DNA of 7,748 bases from a bacterium. GTDB taxonomy: Bacteria; JAUVQV01; DATDCY01. Position numbers and translations under genes: made by a program. Shown here piece after piece: positions 1-6,703 of the stretch (position 1 is its first letter; every line of letters begins with the position of its first letter). The stretch is from NCBI GenBank assembly GCA_036524115.1, contig DATDCY010000194.1, forward strand, positions 1 through 7,748, in the 5' to 3' direction. A model generated the notes under the pieces. That model was given only the letters and a program-made list of their open reading frames with translations, had not been told where the DNA came from and searched no databases.

Positions 1-1128
1 GCCGCCGCCCGCCGCGGCCAGGCGGCGTCGGTCGTCTACCCGCAGGTGAACGCCACCGCCGGCGCATCCTGGACCGAGGCCGTCTCGGCGGCGACGGGCG
101 ACTCGCAGCGCGCGACGCTGACCAGCGTCCAGGGCACCGTCTCCCAGCTCATCGCGGATTTCGGCCGCACCTCCGCCGGCATCGACCGCGCCGGCGGCCT
201 GGCCGACGCGGCCGCGGAGGCGGCGCGCTCCTCGCGCGTCGAGGTCGTGTTCGCAGCGAACGTCGCCTACTTCAACGTCCTGCGCGCAGAGGCCGCCCTC
301 GGCGTGGCGCGCGAGACCGTGCGCCAGCGCGAGACGCTCCAGCGGCAGGCGCAGGCCTTCTTCGACACGGGGCTCAAGGCGCGCATCGACGTCGTCCGCG
401 CCGAGGCGAACCTCTACCAGGCCCGCGCCGATGTCGCCGGCGCCGAGCACGACGTGCACACGTCGCGGCTGGTGCTGCTCAACGCCATCGGGATCGACGC
501 GCCGGCGGATTTCGAGCTGGCCGGGGCGCCCGCCGTCGCCGAGGCCGCGGGCACGCTGGAGGACTGGCAGCGCGAGGCGGACGAGAGGCACCCGGACCTG
601 GTGTCGCTGCGGCTGGAGGTGATCGCGGCGCGCTCGGCGGTGCTGGCGGCGCGGCGCGGCGACAACCCCACGGTCACGGCGAACGGCCGGCTCGGCTTCT
701 CGGGCGAGGACGCCCCCACCGACCGCGGCTGGTCGATCGGCGCCCAGGTCGCGGTGCCGGTGTTCAACGGACTGCTGACGCGCCGGCAGACCGACGAGGC
801 CAAGGCGCTCCTCGCCTCCACCGAGTTCGCGCTCGCCAACCGCCGCCGGGAGATCCGCCTCCTGGTGGAGCAGGCCGACCGGTCGCTGCGCGACGCGGCG
901 GAGCAGCTCGCGGCGCGGGAGAAGGAGCGCGAGGCCTTCGCCGAGAACCTGCGGCTCGCGACCGGCCGCTACGAGGCGGGGGCCGGCGACATCATCGAGA
1001 TGATCGACGCGCAGCTGCAGATGACGTCGGCGGAGACGAACGTGGTCCAGGCGCGGTTCGACCGCGCGGTGGGGCTCGCCGCCCTCTACCGCGCCCTCGG
1101 AAGGTTCCCCGCCGCGGACGGCTCATAG
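1..1128 (+). CDS. TolC-family outer membrane efflux channel, 5'-truncated by window start
   Basis: The frame is open from base 1, so the gene begins outside the window; 375 residues are visible and end at TAG 1126-1128. TolC/OprM-type channels are usually about 420-480 residues, so the signal peptide and first strands are probably missing. The two-repeat architecture of the outer membrane efflux protein family is visible. In repeat one, long Ala/Glu/Arg-rich helices hold the stretch FFDTGLKARIDVVRAEANL, followed by LNAIGID. In repeat two, GRYEAGAGDIIEMIDAQLQM is followed by ALYRALGRFP near the C terminus. By family knowledge, such proteins trimerise to form an outer-membrane barrel plus periplasmic tunnel that joins an adaptor and an inner-membrane pump (RND, ABC or MFS). 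The pump partner is not in the window and cannot be identified. A V at codon 16 (GTG, base 46) could be read as a start but lies inside the conserved YPQVNA-like region. It is probably the last gene of an upstream operon, since a hairpin-rich element starts 2 nt after its stop. Confidence 0.93.
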   Translation, partial: AAARRGQAASVVYPQVNATAGASWTEAVSAATGDSQRATLTSVQGTVSQLIADFGRTSAGIDRAGGLADAAAEAARSSRVEVVFAANVAYFNVLRAEAALGVARETVRQRETLQRQAQAFFDTGLKARIDVVRAEANLYQARADVAGAEHDVHTSRLVLLNAIGIDAPADFELAGAPAVAEAAGTLEDWQREADERHPDLVSLRLEVIAARSAVLAARRGDNPTVTANGRLGFSGEDAPTDRGWSIGAQVAVPVFNGLLTRRQTDEAKALLASTEFALANRRREIRLLVEQADRSLRDAAEQLAAREKEREAFAENLRLATGRYEAGAGDIIEMIDAQLQMTSAETNVVQARFDRAVGLAALYRALGRFPAADGS

Positions 1129-1129
1129 C

Positions 1130-1256
1130 GGGCCAGCTGCGGCGTTGGACTGCGTCCTGCGTCGCTGCGGCGTGCGGCACGGCACGCCTCACTCCTCGGA
1201 CTTGTCCGCCTTGCATCTGACCCACTCTGAGCCGTCCGCGAATCTCGAGCTGGCCC
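1130..1256. repeat. Hairpin-rich intergenic element bounded by 9-bp inverted arms
   Basis: Perfect inverted arms GGGCCAGCT (1130-1138) and AGCTGGCCC (1248-1256) enclose 109 nt. Inside are a 7-bp stem with 6-nt loop (GGCGTGC 1169-1175, GCACGCC 1182-1188), a 4-bp stem (GGAC 1147-1150, GTCC 1154-1157) and CGGAC/GTCCG (1197-1201, 1204-1208). The element begins immediately after the tolC-like stop and carries no plausible gene. On the minus strand, wording such as GTGGGTCAGATGCAAGGCG, then GAGGCGTGC and GCACGCCGCAGCGACG, resembles the dispersed extragenic repeats I remember from many deltaproteobacterial genomes. That resemblance is from memory, and only one copy is present here. It could also act as a transcription barrier or mRNA-stabilising structure for the upstream gene, but it lacks the T tract of an intrinsic terminator. 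Confidence 0.5.
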
Positions 1257-1301
1257 ACCTCCGCGACCCGGGCTACACCGTCTGGGCGTAGGAAGCCGGT
1301 C

Positions 1302-1331
1302 TTGACAGGGTTCGAGTCCGGGCGGTACTTT
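1302..1331 (+). promoter_or_regulatory. Candidate sigma70-type promoter of metXW
   Basis: A perfect -35 TTGACA (1302-1307) is followed after 18 nt by TACTTT (1326-1331), which matches the -10 consensus at its three most conserved positions (T1, A2, T6). Transcription would start near 1338, leaving a leader of only about 10 nt before the metX ATG at 1349. No SAM riboswitch could fit between this start point and the gene. The spacing and the clean -35 make this the best promoter on the plus strand, but the activity is inferred. Confidence 0.5.
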
Positions 1332-1339
1332 CCGGAAAG
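1328..1339. promoter_or_regulatory. Perfect 12-bp palindrome CTTTCCGGAAAG, candidate operator
   Basis: CTTTCCGGAAAG is its own reverse complement and lies 10 nt before the metX start codon. It overlaps the last four bases of the proposed -10 box and the likely transcription start. That position suits a repressor of a methionine gene, but I do not recognise the motif as a known MetJ, MetR or SahR site. The same bases hold the only purine-rich stretch (GGAAAG, 1334-1339) that could serve as a weak ribosome binding site, so chance or translation constraints remain possible. Confidence 0.3.
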
Positions 1340-1348
1340 AAGCCAGCC

Positions 1349-2557
1349 ATGAGCACACGCCGAACACCTCCCGCCGCAGAGCCGCCCGGCGGCGGGCACG
1401 AGGCCCTCGCCCCGTCCTACCCGCCGGATTCCGTGGGGCTCGTCGCGACGCGGCTGCTGACCCTCGGCGCGGACCGGCCCCTGCGCCTGGAATCGGGCGC
1501 CGTCCTCGCGCCGGTGACCGTCGCCTACGAGACCTACGGCGAGTTGAGCGCGGCGGGCGACAACGCGGTCCTCGTCTGCCACGCCCTCTCGGGGAGCGCG
1601 CACGCGGCCGGCTACCACGGCACCGGCGCGGACGAGAAGCCGGGATGGTGGGAGCTGATGGTCGGCCCCGGCAAGGCGATCGACACCACCCGCTGGTTCG
1701 TCATCTGCAGCAACTTCCTCGGCAGCTGCTACGGCACGACGGGCCCGACGAGCGTGGACCCGGCCACCGGGCGGCGCTGGGGGATCAACTTCCCGCTCTT
1801 CACGATCCGCGACATGGTCGAGCTGCAGCGGCTGCTGCTCGACGAACTGGGCATCGCGCGGCTGCTCGCCGTCGTCGGCGGCTCGATGGGCGGCATGCAG
1901 GCGCTCCAGTGGGCGATCAGCCATCCGGACCGCGTCGCCGGGGTCATACCGATCGCGACCGCCGGCGGGATGTCGGCGCAGGGGATCGCCTTCAACGAGG
2001 TCGGCCGGCGTGCCATCATGGGCGACCCGCTCTGGCGCGGCGGCGAGTACCCCGAGAGCGACCCGCCCGCGCACGGCCTGGCGCTCGCCCGCATGGTCGG
2101 CCACATCACGTACCTCTCCGAGGAAGCGATGCACCGCAAGTTCGGCCGGCGCCGCCTCGCGGATGAGCCGGGCTCCTCGTTCGGCCGCGAGTTCGAGGTC
2201 GAGGACTACCTGCGCGCCCAGGGCGACAAGTTCGTCCGGCGCTTCGACGCCAACACGTACCTCTACCTGACGCGGGCGATGGACTCCTTCGACCTCGTCG
2301 CCGACCACGGCTCGCTGCAGAACGCGTTCGCGGGCTGCACGTCCTCGTTCCTCGTGGTCTCGTTCCGCAGCGACTGGCTCTTTCCCCCGTCGCAGTCGCA
2401 GGCGATCGTGCAGGCGCTCAAACGCAGCGGGCACGACGTGGCGTACGCGAACCTCGAGAGCGACCAGGGGCACGACGCTTTCCTGCTGCCCGGCAACCGG
2501 CTCGGCGACCTGCTCCCCGGGTTCCTCGCCCGGCTGCACGAGCGGGGGCCGCGGTGA
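1349..2557 (+). CDS. metX: Homoserine O-acyltransferase (MetX family)
   Basis: This 402-residue alpha/beta-hydrolase-fold enzyme transfers an acyl group from acetyl-CoA (or succinyl-CoA in some members) to the hydroxyl of homoserine, the activating step of methionine biosynthesis, in the cytoplasm. Visible signatures are CHALSGSAHAAGYH at 77-90, the nucleophile elbow GGSMGGMQALQW with Ser179, the acid SDWLFPPSQ with Asp342, and the catalytic His375 in SDQGHDAFLLP. The family block LARMVGHITYLSEEAMHRKFGR is at 246-267. Length is near the usual 370-400 residues, with the first ~28 residues forming a Pro/Gly-rich extension before the conserved SVGLVATR. The ATG at 1349 is favoured by the promoter just upstream, although its Shine-Dalgarno is weak and a GTG near 1433 is an alternative. 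The gene overlaps metW by 4 nt (GTGA), implying coupled translation. Acetyl versus succinyl donor cannot be decided reliably by eye; acetyl is the default for this family. Confidence 0.96.
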   Translation: MSTRRTPPAAEPPGGGHEALAPSYPPDSVGLVATRLLTLGADRPLRLESGAVLAPVTVAYETYGELSAAGDNAVLVCHALSGSAHAAGYHGTGADEKPGWWELMVGPGKAIDTTRWFVICSNFLGSCYGTTGPTSVDPATGRRWGINFPLFTIRDMVELQRLLLDELGIARLLAVVGGSMGGMQALQWAISHPDRVAGVIPIATAGGMSAQGIAFNEVGRRAIMGDPLWRGGEYPESDPPAHGLALARMVGHITYLSEEAMHRKFGRRRLADEPGSSFGREFEVEDYLRAQGDKFVRRFDANTYLYLTRAMDSFDLVADHGSLQNAFAGCTSSFLVVSFRSDWLFPPSQSQAIVQALKRSGHDVAYANLESDQGHDAFLLPGNRLGDLLPGFLARLHERGPR

Positions 2558-3225
2558 CAGCGCCGCCCGGCGCGCCCGCCCTCGGGCCCGCGCGCCAGAT
2601 AGACTGGGCGCTGACGCGCGGCCGCGACCGCGCGCTCGACGACGCGATCGCCGCGCTGGTGGCCCCCGGCGAGCGCGTGCTCGACCTGGGCTGCGGCACC
2701 GGGGACCTGCTGCTGCGCCTGCGCATGGAGAAGGGGATCCACGAGCGCGGCATCGAGCGGGACGGCGACGCGGTCGCCGAGGCGATCGCCCGCGGCCTCG
2801 CGGTCGTCGAGGGTGAGCTGGGGGAGTGGATCGGCGACCTCCCGGCCGGCTCCTACGATCTCGTGGTGCTCAACCAGGTCCTGCCGCTCATGGAGGACCC
2901 GGTCGCGGTGATCGAGGGCGCCCTGCGCGTGGGCCGGCGCGTGGCGGTGAGCTACCCGAACTTCGCGCACTGGCGCATCCGGCTGACGCTCGGGCTCTGC
3001 GGTCGGCTGCCGGTCAACCCGGCGCTCCCCTACGAGTGGTACAACACGCCGAACATCCGGCTGGTCACCGTCAACGACTTCCGGCGGCTGTGCGCACAGC
3101 GGCGCTGGCGGCTCGTGCGCGAGGCGTTCGTCGCGCCGGGGGCGGTCGGGACGGCGGCGCCGGTGCGCGCACTGCCGAACCTGCGCGCGTCGCTGGCGCT
3201 GGCGGTGCTCGAGCGCGGCGACTGA
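2554..3225 (+). CDS. metW: Methionine biosynthesis protein MetW, methyltransferase-fold partner of MetX
   Basis: The 223-residue product has a class I SAM-binding fold, with motif I VLDLGCGTG at 42-50 and the acidic motif GIERD at 66-70. The MetW-specific blocks are also present: LRVGRRVAVSYPNFAHWRIR at 124-143 and LPYEWYNTPNIR at 158-169. MetW is repeatedly found beside metX in proteobacteria. It is needed for, or boosts, acyl-homoserine formation by interacting with MetX in species where this has been tested; a methyltransferase reaction has not been assigned to it with certainty. The GTG start at 2554 sits inside the metX stop (4-nt overlap), with the purine-rich AGCGGGGG a few bases upstream, so the two proteins are likely made together. 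The extra N-terminal residues (about 20 before RGRDRALDD) are Pro/Ala-rich. The gene ends only 7 nt from the convergent receptor gene. Confidence 0.94.
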   Translation: MTAPPGAPALGPARQIDWALTRGRDRALDDAIAALVAPGERVLDLGCGTGDLLLRLRMEKGIHERGIERDGDAVAEAIARGLAVVEGELGEWIGDLPAGSYDLVVLNQVLPLMEDPVAVIEGALRVGRRVAVSYPNFAHWRIRLTLGLCGRLPVNPALPYEWYNTPNIRLVTVNDFRRLCAQRRWRLVREAFVAPGAVGTAAPVRALPNLRASLALAVLERGD

Positions 3226-3232
3226 CCGGCCG

Positions 3233-5128
3233 CTAGAACGAGCAGCGCAGCCCGCCCTCGAGCCAGCGCCCGGGGTTGGGGTGGACGATGTCGGGGTAGC
3301 TCGCCGCGTCGAGGATGTTGTGCGCGGTGAAGAACGCCTCGAGCGTGAGGCCGCCCCTGCTCAGGACCCGCTGGATGAGGTTGGCGTCCACGACAAGGCC
3401 GTCGTCGTCGGACATCCAGACGTCGGTCATGTCCCACCGCTGGTAGTGCGCCTTCGCGATGGCCCGGAAGCCCCGTCCCGCGTCGTAGTCGAGCGAGGCG
3501 TTCACGCCCCAGACGGTGCTCACGGGGGCGAGCTGGCTGTCGACGATGTCGTGCAGCTTCGTGTGTTGGACGTGGAAGCCGCCCTGCAGCACGACGCCGG
3601 CGAACCGGTTGGAGAGAAGCTCGAGCTCCCCGCCCAGCGTGTTGGCCCGACCGCCGTTCTCGGAGGTGAAGATCGGGCCCTCCACCGGGGTCGCCGAGAC
3701 GAGTCTCTCGATGAGGATGGCGTCGACGTCGTGGTAGAAGATCGTGAGCTTCGTCCGCATCCTGCCTGCGACGTTAGCCTCGAGGCCGGCCTCGTACGAC
3801 CAGATCTCCTCGCGCGCCAGGCCCGGATTGCCGACGTAGTGCAGCGCGGGGGCGCCGAAGTAGCGCACGACCGCCGGGTCGTGGAAGCCGCGCGAGACGA
3901 TCGCCCGCAGGAGCAGGTCCTTGGAGGCCAGATAGGCCGCTCCGAGGCTCGGGCTCGCGAAGCCCCCGGCGAAGTTCGAGTGGTCGTACCGCAGGCCGGG
4001 GGTGACGGTGAGGCGCCCGGCCGCGATCGCGTCGTTGCCGTACAGCCCGTACTCGCGGATGTCGATCTCGAGGGCCTCGCCGAGGTCCTGCTCGAAGTCC
4101 CGCCGGACGCCGTCGGCGCCGACGACGAACGCGTGGCTGCCCGCGCGCCAGGAGAGGCTGCCGTCGAGCCCGTAGCGCTCGTCGAGGGTCGGGCCGGCGC
4201 GCAGCAGCGCGTCGTCGATCCGGGACTTCAGGTAGAAGTTGTCGTCCTGCCGCAGGGCCCAGGCGGAGAGGCTCAGTTCGGGACCGCCCGCGAACGACGT
4301 GCGGAGGGCGGCCTTCCCGTGGACCGTCCGCAGGTCGAAGCCGTCGTAGACCGGCGGGCCGAACGGGATCCGGGCGTTCACGCTGTCGCTGTCGTGGTAG
4401 TACAGCGACAAATCGAGCAGCGCCCCTCCGATGGCGTCCGTGCTCGCCTTCGCGAAGAGATCGCCGTGGCGGAACTCGCCGCCGTCCACGACGCCCTCCG
4501 AGCTCAGCGCGCCGCCGAAGAGGTACAGCCCGACGCGGCCGCTCCCGCCGCTCAGTTCCCCCCGCATGTCGCTCGTCGTCGCCTCCCCGTAGGAGGCATA
4601 CGCGGTGCCGCGGAAGCCGTGCCCGGGCTCGGCGGACTTGGTGATGATGTTGATGACCCCGCCGAACGACGAACCCCAGGCCGAGGACGCCGGTCCCTTG
4701 ACGATCTCGATCTTCTTGATCATCTGCACCGGCAGCCGCGAGAGAGGAAGGGAGCTGTTGACGGTGTCGAGCGGGACGCCGTCGAGCATGACCCGCACCC
4801 TGCTCGACCCCGAACCCTGGATCGATGGCGCCCCCCCCGCGCCGGGGCCCTTGAAGTCCGCCAGCTCGACCCCGGTCACGTTGTAGAGCGCCTCCGCAAC
4901 GGTGTGGGCGTTCATCAACTCGATGTCGGATGCGGTCACGACCGTCACGTTCTCCGCGATGCTCGCGACGGACTTCAGGCTTCGCGTCGCGGAGAAGACC
5001 TCCAGTTCGTCCTCGCTGAAGTAGAGCGAGAGGAAGCCGCTCTCCTCGGCGGTGGCCGCGCGCGCGATGTCCGGGAGACAAAACAGTACCAGAACCAGCG
5101 AAACAGCGGTCAACCTGTGCAATACCAC
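3233..5128 (-). CDS. TonB-dependent outer membrane receptor, complete (receptor 1)
   Basis: The 631-residue protein has an N-terminal signal peptide: His4/Arg5, a hydrophobic core to about residue 19, and likely cleavage after A-R-A at 22-24. A TonB-box-like segment DELEVFSATRS follows at 40-50. The plug domain runs from about 57 to 165, with VTVVTASDIELMNAHTVAEAL, VRVMLDGVPLDT and IEIVKGPASSAWGSSFGGVI. The rest is a 22-strand-type beta barrel ending in NPGRWLEGGLRCSF, whose terminal Phe suits BAM insertion. Its size is near the small BtuB-like receptors, but the ligand cannot be read from sequence. GTG at 5128 is preferred because GAGAGGGGA (5135-5143) lies 6 nt upstream and it begins the signal peptide; an ATG at 5135 opens a different frame. 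The gene lies 84 nt downstream of the radical SAM gene on the same strand, so it is probably part of that operon, possibly with its own promoter. Its barrel resembles the partial receptor at the window end. Confidence 0.95.
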   Translation of the reverse strand: MVLHRLTAVSLVLVLFCLPDIARAATAEESGFLSLYFSEDELEVFSATRSLKSVASIAENVTVVTASDIELMNAHTVAEALYNVTGVELADFKGPGAGGAPSIQGSGSSRVRVMLDGVPLDTVNSSLPLSRLPVQMIKKIEIVKGPASSAWGSSFGGVINIITKSAEPGHGFRGTAYASYGEATTSDMRGELSGGSGRVGLYLFGGALSSEGVVDGGEFRHGDLFAKASTDAIGGALLDLSLYYHDSDSVNARIPFGPPVYDGFDLRTVHGKAALRTSFAGGPELSLSAWALRQDDNFYLKSRIDDALLRAGPTLDERYGLDGSLSWRAGSHAFVVGADGVRRDFEQDLGEALEIDIREYGLYGNDAIAAGRLTVTPGLRYDHSNFAGGFASPSLGAAYLASKDLLLRAIVSRGFHDPAVVRYFGAPALHYVGNPGLAREEIWSYEAGLEANVAGRMRTKLTIFYHDVDAILIERLVSATPVEGPIFTSENGGRANTLGGELELLSNRFAGVVLQGGFHVQHTKLHDIVDSQLAPVSTVWGVNASLDYDAGRGFRAIAKAHYQRWDMTDVWMSDDDGLVVDANLIQRVLSRGGLTLEAFFTAHNILDAASYPDIVHPNPGRWLEGGLRCSF

Positions 5129-5200
5129 GGCGCATCCCCTCTCGTTCGCCCCATCGTTACCAGGCTCGTCCCGAGGGGAGCCGATACCGACATCAAGCTC

Positions 5201-5206
5201 ATTATA
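5201..5206 (-). promoter_or_regulatory. Candidate -10 box TATAAT ahead of receptor 1
   Basis: In an AT-rich island of about 30 nt (roughly 5190-5220), the minus strand reads a perfect TATAAT, about 70 nt upstream of the receptor 1 start codon. The -35 region is poor: at 17-nt spacing the bases are CAGGTT, and TTGGAC lies only 13 nt away. It could be an activator-dependent internal promoter letting receptor 1 be made independently of the maturase. The evidence is the -10 match and base composition only. Confidence 0.28.
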
Positions 5207-5212
5207 ATCAAA

Positions 5213-6547
5213 TCATGAAGTCCAACCTGGTCGATAGGGTATGGCGGCAATGCGTCGCGCAGCCAGGGGATGAGCGAGGTCCTGCCTGACGAGCGCGCCG
5301 AGCGCGGCGTCGAAGAACGGACGCCGGCACGCCAGTGCGGCGGCGTCGTCGTCCGCCTGGCAGGACTCCCAGCGGCAGCCGCCGAAGCACAGCGGCAGGT
5401 AGGGGCAGGCCAGGCAGGTTTCGTTCCGCCAGCGGTCGCGGCCGTACGCCGCGCCGGGCGCGTCGCGGACGCCCGCGGCGACGTCGCCGACGCAAAAGCG
5501 CCTGTCACCGGCAAAGCAGGGGCACTTGTAGAGCGAGCCGTCGCAGTCCACCACCAGTTCGTGGGCGAGGTCCACCATGCAGACTCCGGGCCTGACCGCG
5601 TCGACCCGGTAGCCGCGCCGCAGGGCTTCCCCGCGCAGAAAGGCCGCGGCGGCGATGACCCACGGTTCGTTGGCGGAGCGGCAGCCGCCCTCGAAGCCTG
5701 GGGCGCGCCGCTCCCGGCTGATGGGGCTGAAGCTCACCGAGCCGATCCGCTCCGGCCCGAGCCCGACCGCGAGCAGGTCGTCCAGCAGGCCAGGACACGC
5801 CTCGTAGCCGTCGCGGCCGTAATTGGCGTTGATCCGCACGGTGAGCAGGTCCCACGCCTCCTGGAGATTTCCGAGGATGCGCCGGAAGCTGCCACCGCCC
5901 GCGCGCAGCGGTCGCTGCGCGTCGTGGATGTGCGCCGGGCCGTCGAGGGTGACCTGCGCCGCAAGCAGGCCCAGCGGCCGCAGACGCGCCGCGGTCTTCC
6001 GCGTCAGCAGCGTGCCGTTGGTGATGAGGGAGAACGTGAAGTCGCAACCGTGCGCCGCCGCCGCTTCCCTCAAGGCGCCGGCGAGTGAGACGATCGGCTC
6101 CAGCGCCAGGAGCGGCTCGCCGCCGTAGAAGGTGACCTTCAGGTTTAGCCCACGGTCGAAGGCCGCCGCGGTGGCAAAGTCGATGACCTGCGCCGAGACC
6201 GCCGGCGAAATGACGCCCGTTCCCTTCGCCGATCCCTGGTAGCAGTACGTGCAGCCGAGATTGCAGGAGTGCGCGGCGATGACGATCAGGTGCAGGGTGT
6301 CCGCCGCCGCCTCCAGTTCGCTGACGAAGGCCAGCATTTCGCGGTGCTCGGTCTCGCGGTCGGGGACGAGCAGGCCGAGGTCGGCGAGCTGGCGCTCCTC
6401 ATCCGGTTCGAGCGCGCCCCGCTCGATGTCCTCGACAAGCCGCGCCGGCACGAGGACGGCGGCCGCGGTCTTCGTCGAAAAGAGAATGACCTTCCCCTCT
6501 GTGTCGGAGGGGAAGGTCAACGCGCAGGCGGAGCGCACAAAGGGCAT
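5213..6547 (-). CDS. Radical SAM/SPASM peptide maturase (geopeptide-maturase-like)
   Basis: This is a cytoplasmic iron-sulfur enzyme expected to modify the peptide encoded just upstream. Numbering from ATG 6547 gives 444 residues. The N-terminal ~75 residues (GKVILFSTKTAAAV then LADLGLLVPD) resemble the precursor-binding region common in RiPP maturases. The radical SAM core carries C95, C99 and C102 (CNLGCTYC) for the SAM-binding 4Fe-4S cluster, GGEP at 142-145 and SLITNGT. The C-terminal SPASM domain is complete: C323-X13-G337-X4-C342, then C378-X2-C381-X5-C387-X3-C391, then C407. It should bind two auxiliary clusters; four more cysteines (335, 344, 352, 396) lie in the same region. The overall layout recalls the Geobacter 'geopeptide' radical SAM maturases, from memory. 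The start is uncertain: GTG 6607, 3 nt after the peptide stop, would add 20 low-complexity residues. ATG 6547 is chosen because MPFVRSACALTFP looks like the family's N terminus. Neither start has a clear Shine-Dalgarno, so coupling to the peptide gene is likely. Confidence 0.93.
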   Translation of the reverse strand: MPFVRSACALTFPSDTEGKVILFSTKTAAAVLVPARLVEDIERGALEPDEERQLADLGLLVPDRETEHREMLAFVSELEAAADTLHLIVIAAHSCNLGCTYCYQGSAKGTGVISPAVSAQVIDFATAAAFDRGLNLKVTFYGGEPLLALEPIVSLAGALREAAAAHGCDFTFSLITNGTLLTRKTAARLRPLGLLAAQVTLDGPAHIHDAQRPLRAGGGSFRRILGNLQEAWDLLTVRINANYGRDGYEACPGLLDDLLAVGLGPERIGSVSFSPISRERRAPGFEGGCRSANEPWVIAAAAFLRGEALRRGYRVDAVRPGVCMVDLAHELVVDCDGSLYKCPCFAGDRRFCVGDVAAGVRDAPGAAYGRDRWRNETCLACPYLPLCFGGCRWESCQADDDAAALACRRPFFDAALGALVRQDLAHPLAARRIAAIPYRPGWTS

Positions 6548-6610
6548 CGGAGAACTGCGCACGCCAGCCCCGGCGGCAGCGCCGGCACGCCGCACGCGAT
6601 CCAGCACGCG

Positions 6611-6703
6611 CTAGGCCGTCTTTGCCTTGCCGGTGCCGGAACAGCACGCCCCCAGGATCTGCTTCTTCTCGATCTTCTGCGCGAGGACGACGATCCGCTT
6701 CAT
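6611..6703 (-). CDS. Short CC-core peptide, probable radical SAM-modified RiPP precursor
   Basis: ATG 6703 to TAG 6611 encodes 30 residues. A 19-residue Lys-rich N-terminal part (hydrophobic IVVLA at 4-8, basic KIEKKQ at 10-15) leads into the C-terminal core ACCSGTGKAKTA with Cys20 and Cys21. A near-perfect Shine-Dalgarno AAGGAGGT (6711-6718) lies 7 nt before the ATG, the best in the window and strong evidence that this small gene is translated. It sits 66 nt after the upstream receptor gene and directly before a radical SAM/SPASM maturase, the classic precursor-maturase arrangement. The adjacent cysteines are the natural candidates for thioether (sactipeptide or ranthipeptide) or other radical-installed links; the actual modification is unknown. 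It may belong to the geopeptide type, but I cannot confirm the family from memory. An in-frame upstream ATG (6757) would give 48 residues but has no ribosome binding site. No export or leader-peptidase gene is visible. Confidence 0.82.
   Translation of the reverse strand: MKRIVVLAQKIEKKQILGACCSGTGKAKTA

Noticed and set aside
1305-1320. GGTTCGAGTCC, similar to a tRNA T-loop
   Set aside because: The flanking bases do not form a full 5-bp T stem, and no acceptor, D or anticodon arms can be built around it. It lies in the spacer of the metX promoter.
1129-1348. SAM riboswitch ahead of metX
   Set aside because: I could not recognise a SAM-I or SAM-II core. The structured part starts at the preceding gene's stop and lies upstream of the proposed promoter, which argues for a repeat element.
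992-2539. 515-codon open frame on the minus strand opposite metX
   Set aside because: It is an antisense shadow of a GC-rich gene: an Arg/Glu/Ala/Pro-biased translation with no recognisable domain, while the plus strand encodes an unmistakable MetX with its catalytic triad.
3215-3233. GCGGC/GCCGC hairpin at the convergent gene ends, as a bidirectional terminator
   Set aside because: A 5-bp stem with a 9-nt loop in very GC-rich coding ends, without T tracts, is expected by chance.
5163-5182. GGCTC/GAGCC hairpin between the maturase and receptor 1, as a terminator
   Set aside because: The stem is only 5 bp with an irregular interior and no T run follows on either strand.
5110-5200. Small minus-strand frame starting at ATG 5200 between the maturase and receptor 1, considered as a second peptide gene
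   Set aside because: It has no Shine-Dalgarno, no Cys-rich or repeated core, and it overlaps the start of receptor 1. It is probably fortuitous.
3281-5218. 645-codon open frame on the plus strand opposite receptor 1
   Set aside because: Its translation is a low-complexity Arg/Glu/Val/Asp-rich string with no motif. The opposite strand has a full TonB-dependent receptor with signal peptide, plug and terminal Phe.
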